Source: CAZHJE01 sp964532965 (GTDB lineage: Bacteria > Patescibacteriota > WWE3 > UBA101185 > UBA10185). From it: 16,055 bases of DNA. This document shows positions 1 through 5,621 of the stretch, piece after piece. Position 1 is the stretch's first letter; every line of letters starts with the position of its first letter. The notes under the pieces were generated by a model. That model had not been told where the DNA came from. It did no database searches and worked only from the letters and a program-made list of their open reading frames with translations. Made by a program: the position numbers and the translations under genes. The stretch is from NCBI GenBank assembly GCA_964532965.1, contig CAZHJE010000014.1:1-16055 (forward strand), in the 5' to 3' direction.

Positions 1-387
1 GGAAAATACGGACTCAAGGCAGAAACAAAATGTGCAGAAAAACTATCCGATAAAGAAAAGATTGAAATATTAAAACAATTACTGCTTAAAGACAAACCTG
101 TAATGATGCGTATTGGTAATGGATACGGATTTTCAGGCAAATACAGCTGGTTTATGGCACGTTTTATTATGCACTGGATTACACTTTGGGGATTTGATGA
201 TGAGAAAAAGTTGTTCTATGTCTACGATTCTGGGTTGCCAAAAAAATACTGGGATAATGCTTTGCCCACAGGAAACACAACTAGAACCTACGAAGCTATT
301 TTACGTGATTGGAGAATCCGTTCCTATAATCCGCTTTATTTTCCTTTTATGGGTAGAGCTAATCATTTGTACATTGAAATCAAATAA
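1..387 (+). CDS. C39-like cysteine peptidase, C-terminal part
   Basis: The frame is open from the first base of the window, so this is the last 128 residues of a longer protein. The visible part has the second half of a papain-like C39 peptidase fold. A segment KPVMMRIGNGY is followed by HWITLWGFDD and then FYVYDSG. In this fold the His of the HW motif and the Asp of YDS are the second and third catalytic residues. The catalytic Cys would lie upstream of the window. Stand-alone C39-like proteins are often exported or attached to cell-surface proteins, but no signal peptide can be seen here. An internal ATG pair at 103 and 106 is unlikely to be the true start because the coding pattern continues upstream. 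Family assignment rests on motif recognition only. Confidence 0.6.
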   Translation, partial: GKYGLKAETKCAEKLSDKEKIEILKQLLLKDKPVMMRIGNGYGFSGKYSWFMARFIMHWITLWGFDDEKKLFYVYDSGLPKKYWDNALPTGNTTRTYEAILRDWRIRSYNPLYFPFMGRANHLYIEIK

Positions 388-462
388 AAGCTCTCGCAAA
401 ACACTTTCTAACATCCTCTTCTATGTAACGACAAATAAATTCTAACGTCAGTGCCTTTGATA

Positions 463-468
463 TATAAT
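463..468 (+). promoter_or_regulatory. -10 element of a leaderless start at 475
   Basis: A perfect TATAAT lies six bases before ATG 475. This is the spacing seen throughout the window, where transcription would begin at or next to the start codon. It would drive the small ORF 475-561 and the sugar transferase. Confidence 0.5.
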
Positions 469-474
469 ATTCTC

Positions 475-561
475 ATGATAAATAAAGTAGAAATCAATAA
501 AATAGTACTATCTAGTAAAAGACCCAACATATTTAACCACATAAATGTAATATATGCATAG
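475..561 (+). CDS. 28-codon leaderless ORF overlapping the sugar transferase start
   Basis: ATG 475 follows a perfect -10 hexamer by six bases and opens a 28-residue frame (MINKVEINKIV...) that ends with TAG at 559-561. The stop lies just past the ATG of the next gene (554), so the two frames overlap by eight bases. This geometry suits translational coupling or a leader peptide controlling the transferase. The alternative is that it is the real N-terminus of the transferase, separated by a frameshift. The peptide has no recognisable motif. Evidence is positional only. Confidence 0.35.
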   Translation: MINKVEINKIVLSSKRPNIFNHINVIYA

Positions 562-1168
562 ACTTTTAGATTTATTAATATTAATCATACTTTTTATACC
601 AATAAGCATTTTCTGCTTCGGTCTAGGTACTTTAAATTTTCTTCTATACAGATTTAATCCCTTATTTAAAGATATAAGGCTTGGAAGGAATGGTAAAAGA
701 ATAACAATATATAAATTAAGAACGATGTATCCTTTTGATGATAAAAAATTTCCACTGAATACTAAACTTATGACCGCTAACCTAACACCTCTTGGTAAAA
801 TTTATAGGGATCACGGGTGGGACGAATTACCACAATTATTCAATATTTTAAAAGGAGAAATGAGCTTTATAGGTCCAAGAATATTAGTGCAAAAAGCAGT
901 CGACACATTTGTAGAAGAATATCCCAACAGCAAAGAAGATATTCTCTCGTGGCAAAAAGAAGTACTAAAGCATACGCCCGGTCTAAGCGGATGGCATCAA
1001 GTACACTTAAATAACTTTAACAGAATGCAATTTGACATGGAATATTTTAATGATCCTTCCATAAAGAAAAAGTTATATATATTCACCAAATCCATATGGA
1101 TATTTTTAGTAGGGAAAAATAGATACTTTAAAACAAAAATCCCTATAAACTATAAATACAAACTATAG
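554..1168 (+). CDS. Membrane sugar-phosphate transferase (polyprenyl monophospho-glycosyltransferase)
   Basis: Bacterial sugar transferase family (PglC/WcaJ catalytic domain). These enzymes move a sugar-1-phosphate from a UDP-sugar to undecaprenyl phosphate at the inner membrane face, starting assembly of a surface glycan. At 204 residues it has the minimal size, with one N-terminal hydrophobic segment (residues about 4-30). Family motifs occur in order: RLGRNGK then KLRTM (substrate region), DELPQLFNILKGEMSFIGPR with the catalytic Asp-Glu pair, and PGLSGWHQV. A stop at 548-550 in the same frame rules out a longer start. No Shine-Dalgarno is present, and the start sits inside the end of the small ORF 475-561. 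The specific sugar cannot be inferred. Confidence 0.88.
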   Translation: MHRLLDLLILIILFIPISIFCFGLGTLNFLLYRFNPLFKDIRLGRNGKRITIYKLRTMYPFDDKKFPLNTKLMTANLTPLGKIYRDHGWDELPQLFNILKGEMSFIGPRILVQKAVDTFVEEYPNSKEDILSWQKEVLKHTPGLSGWHQVHLNNFNRMQFDMEYFNDPSIKKKLYIFTKSIWIFLVGKNRYFKTKIPINYKYKL

Positions 1169-1212
1169 TGTGAAAACATACAAGGCTGAATCAAAAAGTC
1201 ACAAGTTCGAAC

Positions 1213-1221
1213 TGATATAAT
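1213..1221 (+). promoter_or_regulatory. Extended -10 (TGaTATAAT) for the gene at 1228
   Basis: A complete extended -10 ends six bases before GTG 1228. It selects that GTG over ATG 1224, which stops after nine codons, and over TTG 1265. Confidence 0.55.
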
Positions 1222-1227
1222 TCATGT

Positions 1228-1293
1228 GTGGGCGAAATAACTTCATTACTTAAACAAATACACGTTGAATGTCACAAATTACTTAAAAGAGCT
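1228..1293 (+). CDS. N-terminal fragment of an unrecognised protein, cut by a gap
   Basis: GTG 1228 starts an open frame MGEITSLLKQIHVECHKLL... of 22 residues that runs into the 100-N gap at 1294. The start is supported by an extended -10 six bases upstream. The visible part looks like an amphipathic helix. It may be the N-terminus of the same gene whose end appears at 1394-1603. If so, the true gap must be a multiple of three bases, which the nominal 100 N is not. Two separate genes are equally possible. Confidence 0.45.
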
Positions 1294-1393
1294 NNNNNNN
1301 NNNNNNNNNNNNNNNNNNNNNNNNNNNNNNNNNNNNNNNNNNNNNNNNNNNNNNNNNNNNNNNNNNNNNNNNNNNNNNNNNNNNNNNNNNNNN
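1294..1393. other. Assembly gap of 100 N
   Basis: Exactly 100 unknown bases, the conventional filler for a gap of unknown size. The frame on the left (GTG 1228) and the frame on the right (codons from 1394) do not agree at this nominal length. Confidence 0.95.
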
Positions 1394-1603
1394 CGGTATA
1401 AAGGGGATGTAGATTTTATTATGGAAAATAAAGAGTATGAAGATTATAAGACTAGAGTTTTAGCGGGTGAAGTTATAGCTGGAGTTGAGATATATGATCG
1501 ACCTGGTTGGGATACTATTCAACTAACTGATCCTAAAATACATTCTGTTGCATATATAAGTACAAGAGACTTTAGTGAAAAAGTTAGAGCTAAGTTTGAT
1601 TAA
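1394..1603 (+). CDS. C-terminal fragment of an unrecognised protein
   Basis: The frame is open from the right edge of the gap to TAA at 1601-1603, giving 69 residues. The sequence begins RYKGDVDFIMENKEYEDYK and ends with FSEKVRAKFD. It is acidic and soluble in character and looks like a real coding tail, with a plausible beta-strand segment around GVEIYDRPGWDTIQL. I do not recognise the family. An internal ATG at 1421 could start a shorter protein but has no -10 element at the usual distance. Confidence 0.5.
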   Translation, partial: RYKGDVDFIMENKEYEDYKTRVLAGEVIAGVEIYDRPGWDTIQLTDPKIHSVAYISTRDFSEKVRAKFD

Positions 1604-1670
1604 AACTTCGCCATCTTAGCTGTCTGCTAGTAAATTTCTTAAATTCTCAATTCCAAACTACCCTGCTATC

Positions 1671-1679
1671 TGTTAAACT
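1671..1679 (+). promoter_or_regulatory. Extended -10 (TGtTAAACT) for the NUDIX gene
   Basis: The element ends seven bases before ATG 1687, implying a leaderless or near-leaderless transcript. No Shine-Dalgarno is present. Confidence 0.45.
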
Positions 1680-1686
1680 ATATACA

Positions 1687-2127
1687 ATGAATTATCAAGA
1701 ACCTATTGCTGAAGGCATAAAAATCGCACAAGAAATAGTTATAGTTCATCCCCAAGACAAAACTAAATTTTTATTGCTTAAAAGATTCAAAGAAAACAAA
1801 TCACAAATACTTTACGACTTACCCGGCGGGGGCTTTTCGAAAGGAGAGCTTCACGAAGAATCTTTACGCAGAGAAATCATGGAAGAAACACGGTTAGAGG
1901 TGTCAGAAATATTCCCAAACGAAATTCAGTCACGAATTCAACCGAGCGGCACCTTGTTTCTATATCTTGGGTATGCGGCAATAGCAAAAACAACGGATGT
2001 TGTTGTCGAACAAGATGAGGATATCGATGCTTTTGTATGGATTACACTGGAAGAGTTTGAAAAAGAAGCAGGAGAACACATAATCTTAAACCAAGCAAGG
2101 AATGCAATTAAACGCCTGTCGCAATAA
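1687..2127 (+). CDS. NUDIX hydrolase
   Basis: 146 residues, a normal length for the family. NUDIX enzymes hydrolyse nucleoside diphosphates linked to another group, with Mg held by the Glu residues of the NUDIX box. The box runs over residues 48-70: G48, then E54, R62-E63 and E66-E67, in the order G-x5-E-x7-RE-x2-EE. The conserved Gly after the EE pair is replaced by Arg69 (ETRL). The N-terminal beta strands (IVIVHPQDKTKFLLLKR) and the C-terminal helix also fit. The metal ligands are intact, so the protein is probably active. The substrate is unknown. It is monocistronic, convergent with the HD gene, with 16 bases between the stops. Confidence 0.9.
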   Translation: MNYQEPIAEGIKIAQEIVIVHPQDKTKFLLLKRFKENKSQILYDLPGGGFSKGELHEESLRREIMEETRLEVSEIFPNEIQSRIQPSGTLFLYLGYAAIAKTTDVVVEQDEDIDAFVWITLEEFEKEAGEHIILNQARNAIKRLSQ

Positions 2128-2143
2128 AACTATACATCAATAT

Positions 2144-2833
2144 TTACTTCTTACCTTCCCACTCAGCAAAAAACTCTTCTAAAAAACGTATCATAACCAA
2201 ATGCCTGTCTTTTGCTAGATCCTTGCCAGTTTTAGTATTCATATTATCTTTTAATTTTAAAAGCTTTTCGTAAAAATGAGCGATTATTGTAGCATTTTGG
2301 TTTGGTTTATCGATAAAATCCTTCAAAAAGTTTAAATTCTCCCCTGGAATGTACATATTTAAACCATGTGCACCACCAAATGCGAATGTCCTACCTATTC
2401 CAATTGCACCAATAGCATCTAAATTATCGGCGTCCTGTACAATTTGAAGCTCTATTGATTTATTTTCCATTTTTTTTGTCCAATCATAAATGTCGTGATA
2501 TCTAACTACCTCCAAAATTTGCTGAAGTTCTAAAGCATTAATATCGCTTTCTTGCAAAACATTTGCAATAATTTTTAAAGCATCATCGCCATAATGCGAT
2601 TTTCCAGTTTTTTTCTCCCAAGGACGGCAAATGTCATGTGTTAATGCAGCAGCACCAATAACTGTTAAATTACCCCCTTCTTTTTTCCAAAGTAACATAG
2701 CTAAATTAAAAACTCTTTCAGCATGGTAATAATCATGCCCCGATGAATCTTTTTCTAAAAAACTTTTAACTTTTTCTTTTAAATTTTCAAACAACTCATT
2801 TTTCATATAATCAACTACTACATATAATAACAC
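2144..2833 (-). CDS. HD-domain metal-dependent phosphohydrolase
   Basis: 229 residues of the HD superfamily, resembling the YpgQ/YedJ group. The metal-binding residues are visible: H37 in DYYHAERV, H66-D67 in LTHDICRP, H113 in RYHD, and D134 within QDADNLDAIGAIG, followed by the group's GRTFAFGGAHG. These proteins hydrolyse nucleotides or other phosphate esters; the substrate is unknown. GTG 2833 is chosen because a -10 (TATATT, minus strand) ends six bases upstream. ATG 2806 is the alternative and gives 220 residues without the hydrophobic MLLYVVVDY extension. It shares an overlapping -10 with the divergent gene at 2851. Confidence 0.88.
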   Translation of the reverse strand: MLLYVVVDYMKNELFENLKEKVKSFLEKDSSGHDYYHAERVFNLAMLLWKKEGGNLTVIGAAALTHDICRPWEKKTGKSHYGDDALKIIANVLQESDINALELQQILEVVRYHDIYDWTKKMENKSIELQIVQDADNLDAIGAIGIGRTFAFGGAHGLNMYIPGENLNFLKDFIDKPNQNATIIAHFYEKLLKLKDNMNTKTGKDLAKDRHLVMIRFLEEFFAEWEGKK

Positions 2834-2838
2834 TAGGT

Positions 2839-2845
2839 TAATATA
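2839..2845. promoter_or_regulatory. Overlapping bidirectional -10 element
   Basis: The seven bases TAATATA contain a plus-strand -10 TAATAT (2839-2844), six bases before ATG 2851. They also contain a minus-strand -10 TATATT (2840-2845), six bases before GTG 2833. The two start codons are only 17 bases apart, so transcription in the two directions would compete for one opened region. Confidence 0.5.
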
Positions 2846-3016
2846 TCGGTATGAACTTTAAAATAAATGTTAGAGTGGTAATACCCCATAACGGAAAATT
2901 ACTTCTTTCTAAAGACAAAAACCTGCCCGGCTATTGGTGCTTACCTGGAGGAGGGGAAGAAATTAAAAATGCTATGAGGACCGTTACCAAAATGCTTAAA
3001 AGCAACTTCTTATGTC

Positions 3017-3037
3017 TTATCATAATTTCCATGATAA
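3017..3037. repeat. Inverted repeat over the DinB-like gene promoter
   Basis: TTATCAT at 3017-3023 and ATGATAA at 3031-3037 are perfect complements separated by seven bases. The right arm overlaps the extended -10 of the next gene (3032-3040), which is where a repressor operator would act. It is too AT-rich and lacks the T-run of a terminator. Confidence 0.35.
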
Positions 3038-3040
3038 AAT
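3032..3040 (+). promoter_or_regulatory. Extended -10 (TGaTAAAAT) for the DinB-like gene
   Basis: It ends eight bases before ATG 3049 and lies inside the end of the broken NUDIX frame. Confidence 0.5.
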
Positions 3041-3048
3041 TGTAATTA

Positions 3049-3486
3049 ATGAAAATAGGTGATTTTCTCTTGGTAAGAGAGGAACTTTTGAGGTTAATAA
3101 AGACTTATCCTAATGAAAAAACAAATGAAATCTTCTATGGAGACTGGACTATAAAGGAAGTAATTGGTCATATATCCGCATGGGATATATATTTCGCTAA
3201 TTTATTAGATTCCATTACAAGTAATAACATAATTGAGCCTTGGGGAAATATAGACGACTTTAATACCAAAGAAGTAAATAAAAGAAAAGGTAAGAGTATG
3301 AAAGTCTTGATCGGGGAACTTGAGGAAACTGGTAAAAGATTTGCTACTTGCTATAAAAAACTAACTGTGGGGGAGCTTTCTAAGAAAATTTGGAAAAGTA
3401 AAAAATATACACCAGAGGATGTTTTGAAAATTCAAACACAGCATTATAAAAGCCAGATTGGACAGATATCTAAGAGAATAAGGTAG
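3049..3486 (+). CDS. DinB/DfsB-like four-helix bundle protein
   Basis: 145 residues with the pattern of the DinB superfamily, closest in feel to the ClbS/DfsB group. A first helix (REELLRLIKTYP) is followed by the signature WTIKEVIGHISAWD at residues about 35-48, and near the C-terminus by QTQHYKSQIGQI. DinB proteins usually hold a metal with three His residues. The first (GHIS) and second (QHYK) are visible, but the third, expected a few residues later, is not His. Metal binding may therefore be lost. Members include thiol-dependent detoxification enzymes and the ClbS cyclopropane hydrolase; no specific role can be given. Monocistronic, with its own extended -10. Confidence 0.7.
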   Translation: MKIGDFLLVREELLRLIKTYPNEKTNEIFYGDWTIKEVIGHISAWDIYFANLLDSITSNNIIEPWGNIDDFNTKEVNKRKGKSMKVLIGELEETGKRFATCYKKLTVGELSKKIWKSKKYTPEDVLKIQTQHYKSQIGQISKRIR

Positions 3487-3533
3487 ATACTGCGACACCT
3501 AAATCTTTCATAGTAGTTCGTAACTTATTTAAC

Positions 3534-3914
3534 CTATTTACACGCTGCAATCATGCTGATTTCTACTTTAGCTCCAAGAGGTAACTCATTAACCCCAACT
3601 GTTTCTCTTGCTGGATATGGTGCTGACATATAACTTTTATAAATCTCATTCACTTGCCCATAAACAGACATATCTGTTACATAAATAGTCGTTTTTACCA
3701 CATTCTCAAACGAGGTACCTGCTTCTTCTAAAATGGCTTGAAGACTTCTCATTATTTGGTGTATTTGTTCTTCAAATGTACCTTCAAGCATTTTACCCTC
3801 TGGTGTAAGACATATTACCCCTTGTGTAAATACAAATCCGTTTGAAATGATAGCTTGTGAGTGAGGGCTATTGTTTGGAAGCATAGCGTTAGTAGTTTCA
3901 ACTTTTGTTTTCAT
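3534..3914 (-). CDS. RidA/YjgF family enamine-imine deaminase
   Basis: 126 residues, the usual size. RidA trimers hydrolyse reactive enamines and imines such as 2-aminoacrylate, released by PLP enzymes. Family features run along the whole length: strand AIISNGFVFTQG, segment FEEQIHQIMRSLQAILEEAG, then VVKTTIYVTDM, VNEIYKSYM, PARETVGVNELP and VEISMIA. The conserved substrate-binding Arg (R103) and Glu (E119) are present. The start is ATG 3914, because TATAAT on the minus strand (3921-3926) ends six bases before it. A longer frame from TTG 3932 would overlap that promoter. Confidence 0.88.
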   Translation of the reverse strand: MKTKVETTNAMLPNNSPHSQAIISNGFVFTQGVICLTPEGKMLEGTFEEQIHQIMRSLQAILEEAGTSFENVVKTTIYVTDMSVYGQVNEIYKSYMSAPYPARETVGVNELPLGAKVEISMIAACK

Positions 3915-3920
3915 ATTTTG

Positions 3921-3926
3921 ATTATA
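3921..3926 (-). promoter_or_regulatory. -10 TATAAT for the RidA gene
   Basis: A perfect hexamer on the minus strand, six bases before ATG 3914. It decides the start and excludes the upstream in-frame TTG at 3932. Confidence 0.6.
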
Positions 3927-4024
3927 TCGCAAATGGAGAATGCAGGTAACCGCGTATTATATAGAAAACATCCATTAGTGATGCGGGATTTGCTTACCAT
4001 AAAATATTCTTGAAACACGTTAAG

Positions 4025-4033
4025 TGCTAAAAT
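4025..4033 (+). promoter_or_regulatory. Extended -10 (TGcTAAAAT) for the M41-like gene
   Basis: It ends six bases before ATG 4040. The in-frame GTG at 4034 touches the hexamer and would lie upstream of the transcription start, so ATG 4040 is the start. Confidence 0.6.
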
Positions 4034-4039
4034 GTGAAC

Positions 4040-4582
4040 ATGAACGAGACACCTCTTTATAAACCCTTTAGTGAACGGGCATTAAAGAAATTAAGAAATG
4101 TTACAGAACAAGCACTAATACATGAGCTTGGCCATTATGTAGTAATGAAGTTACTAATCCCAAATGGTCGCTTCAGCATTCGGCTAAATGTAGCTTTAGA
4201 AGAAAAGGAGATAGTTATAGACGGAGAATCAGGTACCTCTATAAAGGTCTCCATGTTAGAAAATCCCAAAGTTAAAGTTACAACTGCTAGTAAACCAAAT
4301 TTGTCTCTAGAAGAAGAATTACTAATTAATGCTGCCGGTTATGCAACAGAAGAATTATTAGGTATAACTGAACCTCACACTATAGAACATTTATCAGAAA
4401 CAGATACCCAAGATTTTAGCGATCGACAAGAATTCTTAAATGCTGTGGCTAGTGCTAAACAAAAAATTGAACCACACATAGAAAATATCGGGCGTACAGC
4501 AACCAAACTGGCAGGTTTGATATCACAGGCTGGAGGCGGAAAGTTTATATTTGAGGAAACAGATTTTAATATGGGAATATGA
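4040..4582 (+). CDS. M41 (FtsH)-like zinc metallopeptidase domain without AAA ATPase
   Basis: 180 residues. H28-E29-L-G-H32 is a zincin HExxH motif in a helix (TEQALIHELGHYVVMKLL). Further on, LLINAAGYATEELLG (residues 95-108) matches the FtsH peptidase helix usually written AGRAAEE-FG. An acidic stretch TDTQDFSD (121-128) supplies candidates for the third zinc ligand, an Asp in FtsH. The AAA ATPase and membrane segments of FtsH are absent, so this is a small soluble peptidase or a regulatory relative. An additional beta-rich insert lies at about residues 44-90. The target is unknown. Monocistronic, divergent from the RidA gene. M50-like or other HExxH families are less likely because of the second motif. 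Confidence 0.72.
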   Translation: MNETPLYKPFSERALKKLRNVTEQALIHELGHYVVMKLLIPNGRFSIRLNVALEEKEIVIDGESGTSIKVSMLENPKVKVTTASKPNLSLEEELLINAAGYATEELLGITEPHTIEHLSETDTQDFSDRQEFLNAVASAKQKIEPHIENIGRTATKLAGLISQAGGGKFIFEETDFNMGI

Positions 4583-4601
4583 AAAAAATTCACTAAAAAT
4601 C

Positions 4602-4610
4602 TGATAAAAT
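4602..4610 (+). promoter_or_regulatory. Extended -10 (TGaTAAAAT) for the MazG-like gene
   Basis: It ends six bases before ATG 4617, in the 34-base gap after the M41-like gene. Confidence 0.6.
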
Positions 4611-4616
4611 GGTCGT

Positions 4617-4964
4617 ATGACAAAAACACTCAAGCAAATTATTGATGAAAACATAGAAATAATAGAAAACTATAAGCAGATTGAAGGTAAATCATGGAAT
4701 GCTGAAGGTACTGTTATAGAACTAATGAAACAAGTTGGAGAATTATGTAAAATGATAATGGTAAAAGAAAATTACTATTTTCCCAATAGAAGTTTAATGC
4801 ATGAAGGATACGAGGTGTCAGACGAAGAAATTGCAGACGAATTAGCTGATATTCTAAGGGCAGTTATAAGATTAGCTCATTATTACAATCTCGACATAGA
4901 AAAAGCAAATAATAAAGCGATTGAAATGGATAAAAAAGTGATTGCAGATGTCATTAAAAAATAA
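4617..4964 (+). CDS. MazG-like all-alpha NTP pyrophosphohydrolase
   Basis: 115 residues, almost entirely helical. The MazG/all-alpha NTP-PPase metal site is visible as E35 and E42 in VIELMKQVGELCK on one helix, and E71, E75 and D78 in EEIADELADIL on the next. The stretch RLAHYYNLDIEKANNKAIEMD matches the family's C-terminal helix. These enzymes cleave NTPs to NMP and pyrophosphate, often removing non-canonical or excess nucleotides. It follows the M41-like gene on the same strand but has its own extended -10. The stop is 26 bases from the stop of the convergent DUF3850-like gene. Confidence 0.82.
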   Translation: MTKTLKQIIDENIEIIENYKQIEGKSWNAEGTVIELMKQVGELCKMIMVKENYYFPNRSLMHEGYEVSDEEIADELADILRAVIRLAHYYNLDIEKANNKAIEMDKKVIADVIKK

Positions 4965-4990
4965 GATTCATAACTATCGCGGAAAGTAAT

Positions 4991-5251
4991 CTATTCAAAA
5001 ATCATTAACCATAGACCATGTTCTTCTAACTTTTCTTTAGACCAATATCTCGTTGGACTTTTACATTTCATAAGGCTTTTAACAGTTAAGGTATATTCCC
5101 TGCCTGTGTATTCTTTTGTTTCTGGATCCCATTCCTGATAGCAAATTTGATCGCCTTCTTTTAAATCAAAGTCTGCACATCTAAAATCAGCAACCATATT
5201 TTTATCTTTTTCAAACATATCAGGCCAGGTCTTTTTATATATTATTGCCAT
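4991..5251 (-). CDS. DUF3850/ASCH-like small protein
   Basis: 86 residues. The order KTWPDMFEKDKN, ADFRCADFDLKEGDQICYQEWDP and EYTGREYTLTVKSL fits DUF3850, a small beta-barrel related to ASCH/PUA folds. The EGDQICYQEWDP and YTGRE elements are typical. Members occur often in phages and mobile DNA and are thought to bind nucleic acid or modified nucleosides, but no activity is established. ATG 5251 is fixed by an extended -10 six bases upstream on the minus strand. It is separated by 17 bases from the same-strand gene 5269-5571. Confidence 0.7.
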   Translation of the reverse strand: MAIIYKKTWPDMFEKDKNMVADFRCADFDLKEGDQICYQEWDPETKEYTGREYTLTVKSLMKCKSPTRYWSKEKLEEHGLWLMIFE

Positions 5252-5257
5252 TTTTAT

Positions 5258-5266
5258 ATGATAACA
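5258..5266 (-). promoter_or_regulatory. Extended -10 (TGtTATCAT) for the DUF3850-like gene
   Basis: Minus strand, ends six bases before ATG 5251. It lies just after the stop of the upstream gene on the same strand, so the two genes need not be one operon. Confidence 0.5.
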
Positions 5267-5268
5267 AA

Positions 5269-5571
5269 CTACTTTTTCTTTATCTTATTAATCTCGCCAC
5301 TATCTAAGAAATGAGCAATATCACAAAGTGGGTATACAGACACAGTCATTAGGTGGTGTATAGGCTCCCCTTCGAGAATACAGCCTATTTCATATGCTAC
5401 TAAATCTTCTAACTTCCCCGCTCTCCAGTCTTTATAAACTTTCGTCAAAAACTTATCAACTTTATCAATATTCGAAGGAGATAAATCTAATAAACCTATC
5501 TTATACCTTCCAATATATTGGGTAGCCTTACCTCTAGCGACAATAAAATCATTATCAGAAAAACCTACCAT
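5269..5571 (-). CDS. Unrecognised 100-aa soluble protein
   Basis: An open frame with an ATG placed six bases after an extended -10 (TGcTATTAT), which supports it as a real gene. The protein has no signal peptide or membrane segment. Visible parts are a helix LSPSNIDKVDKFLTKVYKDWRAGK, then LEDLVAYEIGCILEGEPIHHLMTVSVYP and a lysine-rich C-terminus. I do not recognise the family. It sits upstream of the DUF3850-like gene in the same direction, 17 bases apart, which suggests a possible pair. Confidence 0.6.
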   Translation of the reverse strand: MVGFSDNDFIVARGKATQYIGRYKIGLLDLSPSNIDKVDKFLTKVYKDWRAGKLEDLVAYEIGCILEGEPIHHLMTVSVYPLCDIAHFLDSGEINKIKKK

Positions 5572-5577
5572 AAACTA

Positions 5578-5586
5578 ATAATAGCA
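5578..5586 (-). promoter_or_regulatory. Extended -10 (TGcTATTAT) for the gene at 5571
   Basis: Minus strand, ends six bases before ATG 5571, matching the window-wide pattern. Confidence 0.5.
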
Positions 5587-5621
5587 TTAAAAATAGTACA
5601 TGGGCTTATTCCATATAGCAG

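Larger units (their letters stand above)
2851..3045 (+). pseudogene. Truncated NUDIX hydrolase remnant
   Basis: The 64-residue frame starts like a NUDIX protein: strand VRVVIPHNGKLLLSKDK, then LPGYWCLPGGGEE at residues 25-37. At that point a normal NUDIX box would continue with the helix carrying RE and EE. Here it changes to an unrelated basic and hydrophobic tail (IKNAMRTVTKML...) and stops. No other frame in 2945-3048 restores the box. Catalytic Glu residues and the C-terminal half are missing, so the product is almost certainly not an active hydrolase. A deletion joining the front of a NUDIX gene to foreign sequence would explain it. It still has a -10 six bases before its ATG and may be expressed. 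Confidence 0.7.

Noticed and set aside
113..445. A second plus-strand frame of 110 codons overlapping the peptidase tail
   Set aside because: It lies in another frame over a region whose peptidase motifs are clear, and its sequence has no coherent pattern.
1265..1603. One continuous gene from TTG 1265 through the first gap
   Set aside because: The continuity depends on 100 N of unknown real length, and GTG 1228 in another frame has the promoter.
3915..3932. Longer RidA start at TTG 3932
   Set aside because: The added codons would lie inside the TATAAT -10 at 3921-3926, and family homology begins after ATG 3914.
4375..4629. Minus-strand frame of 84 codons
   Set aside because: It is antisense to the M41-like gene, which carries two conserved motifs.
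2128..5000. Rho-independent terminators between convergent genes (2128-2143, 3487-3533, 4965-4990)
   Set aside because: No GC-rich stem followed by a T-run was found in these short gaps.
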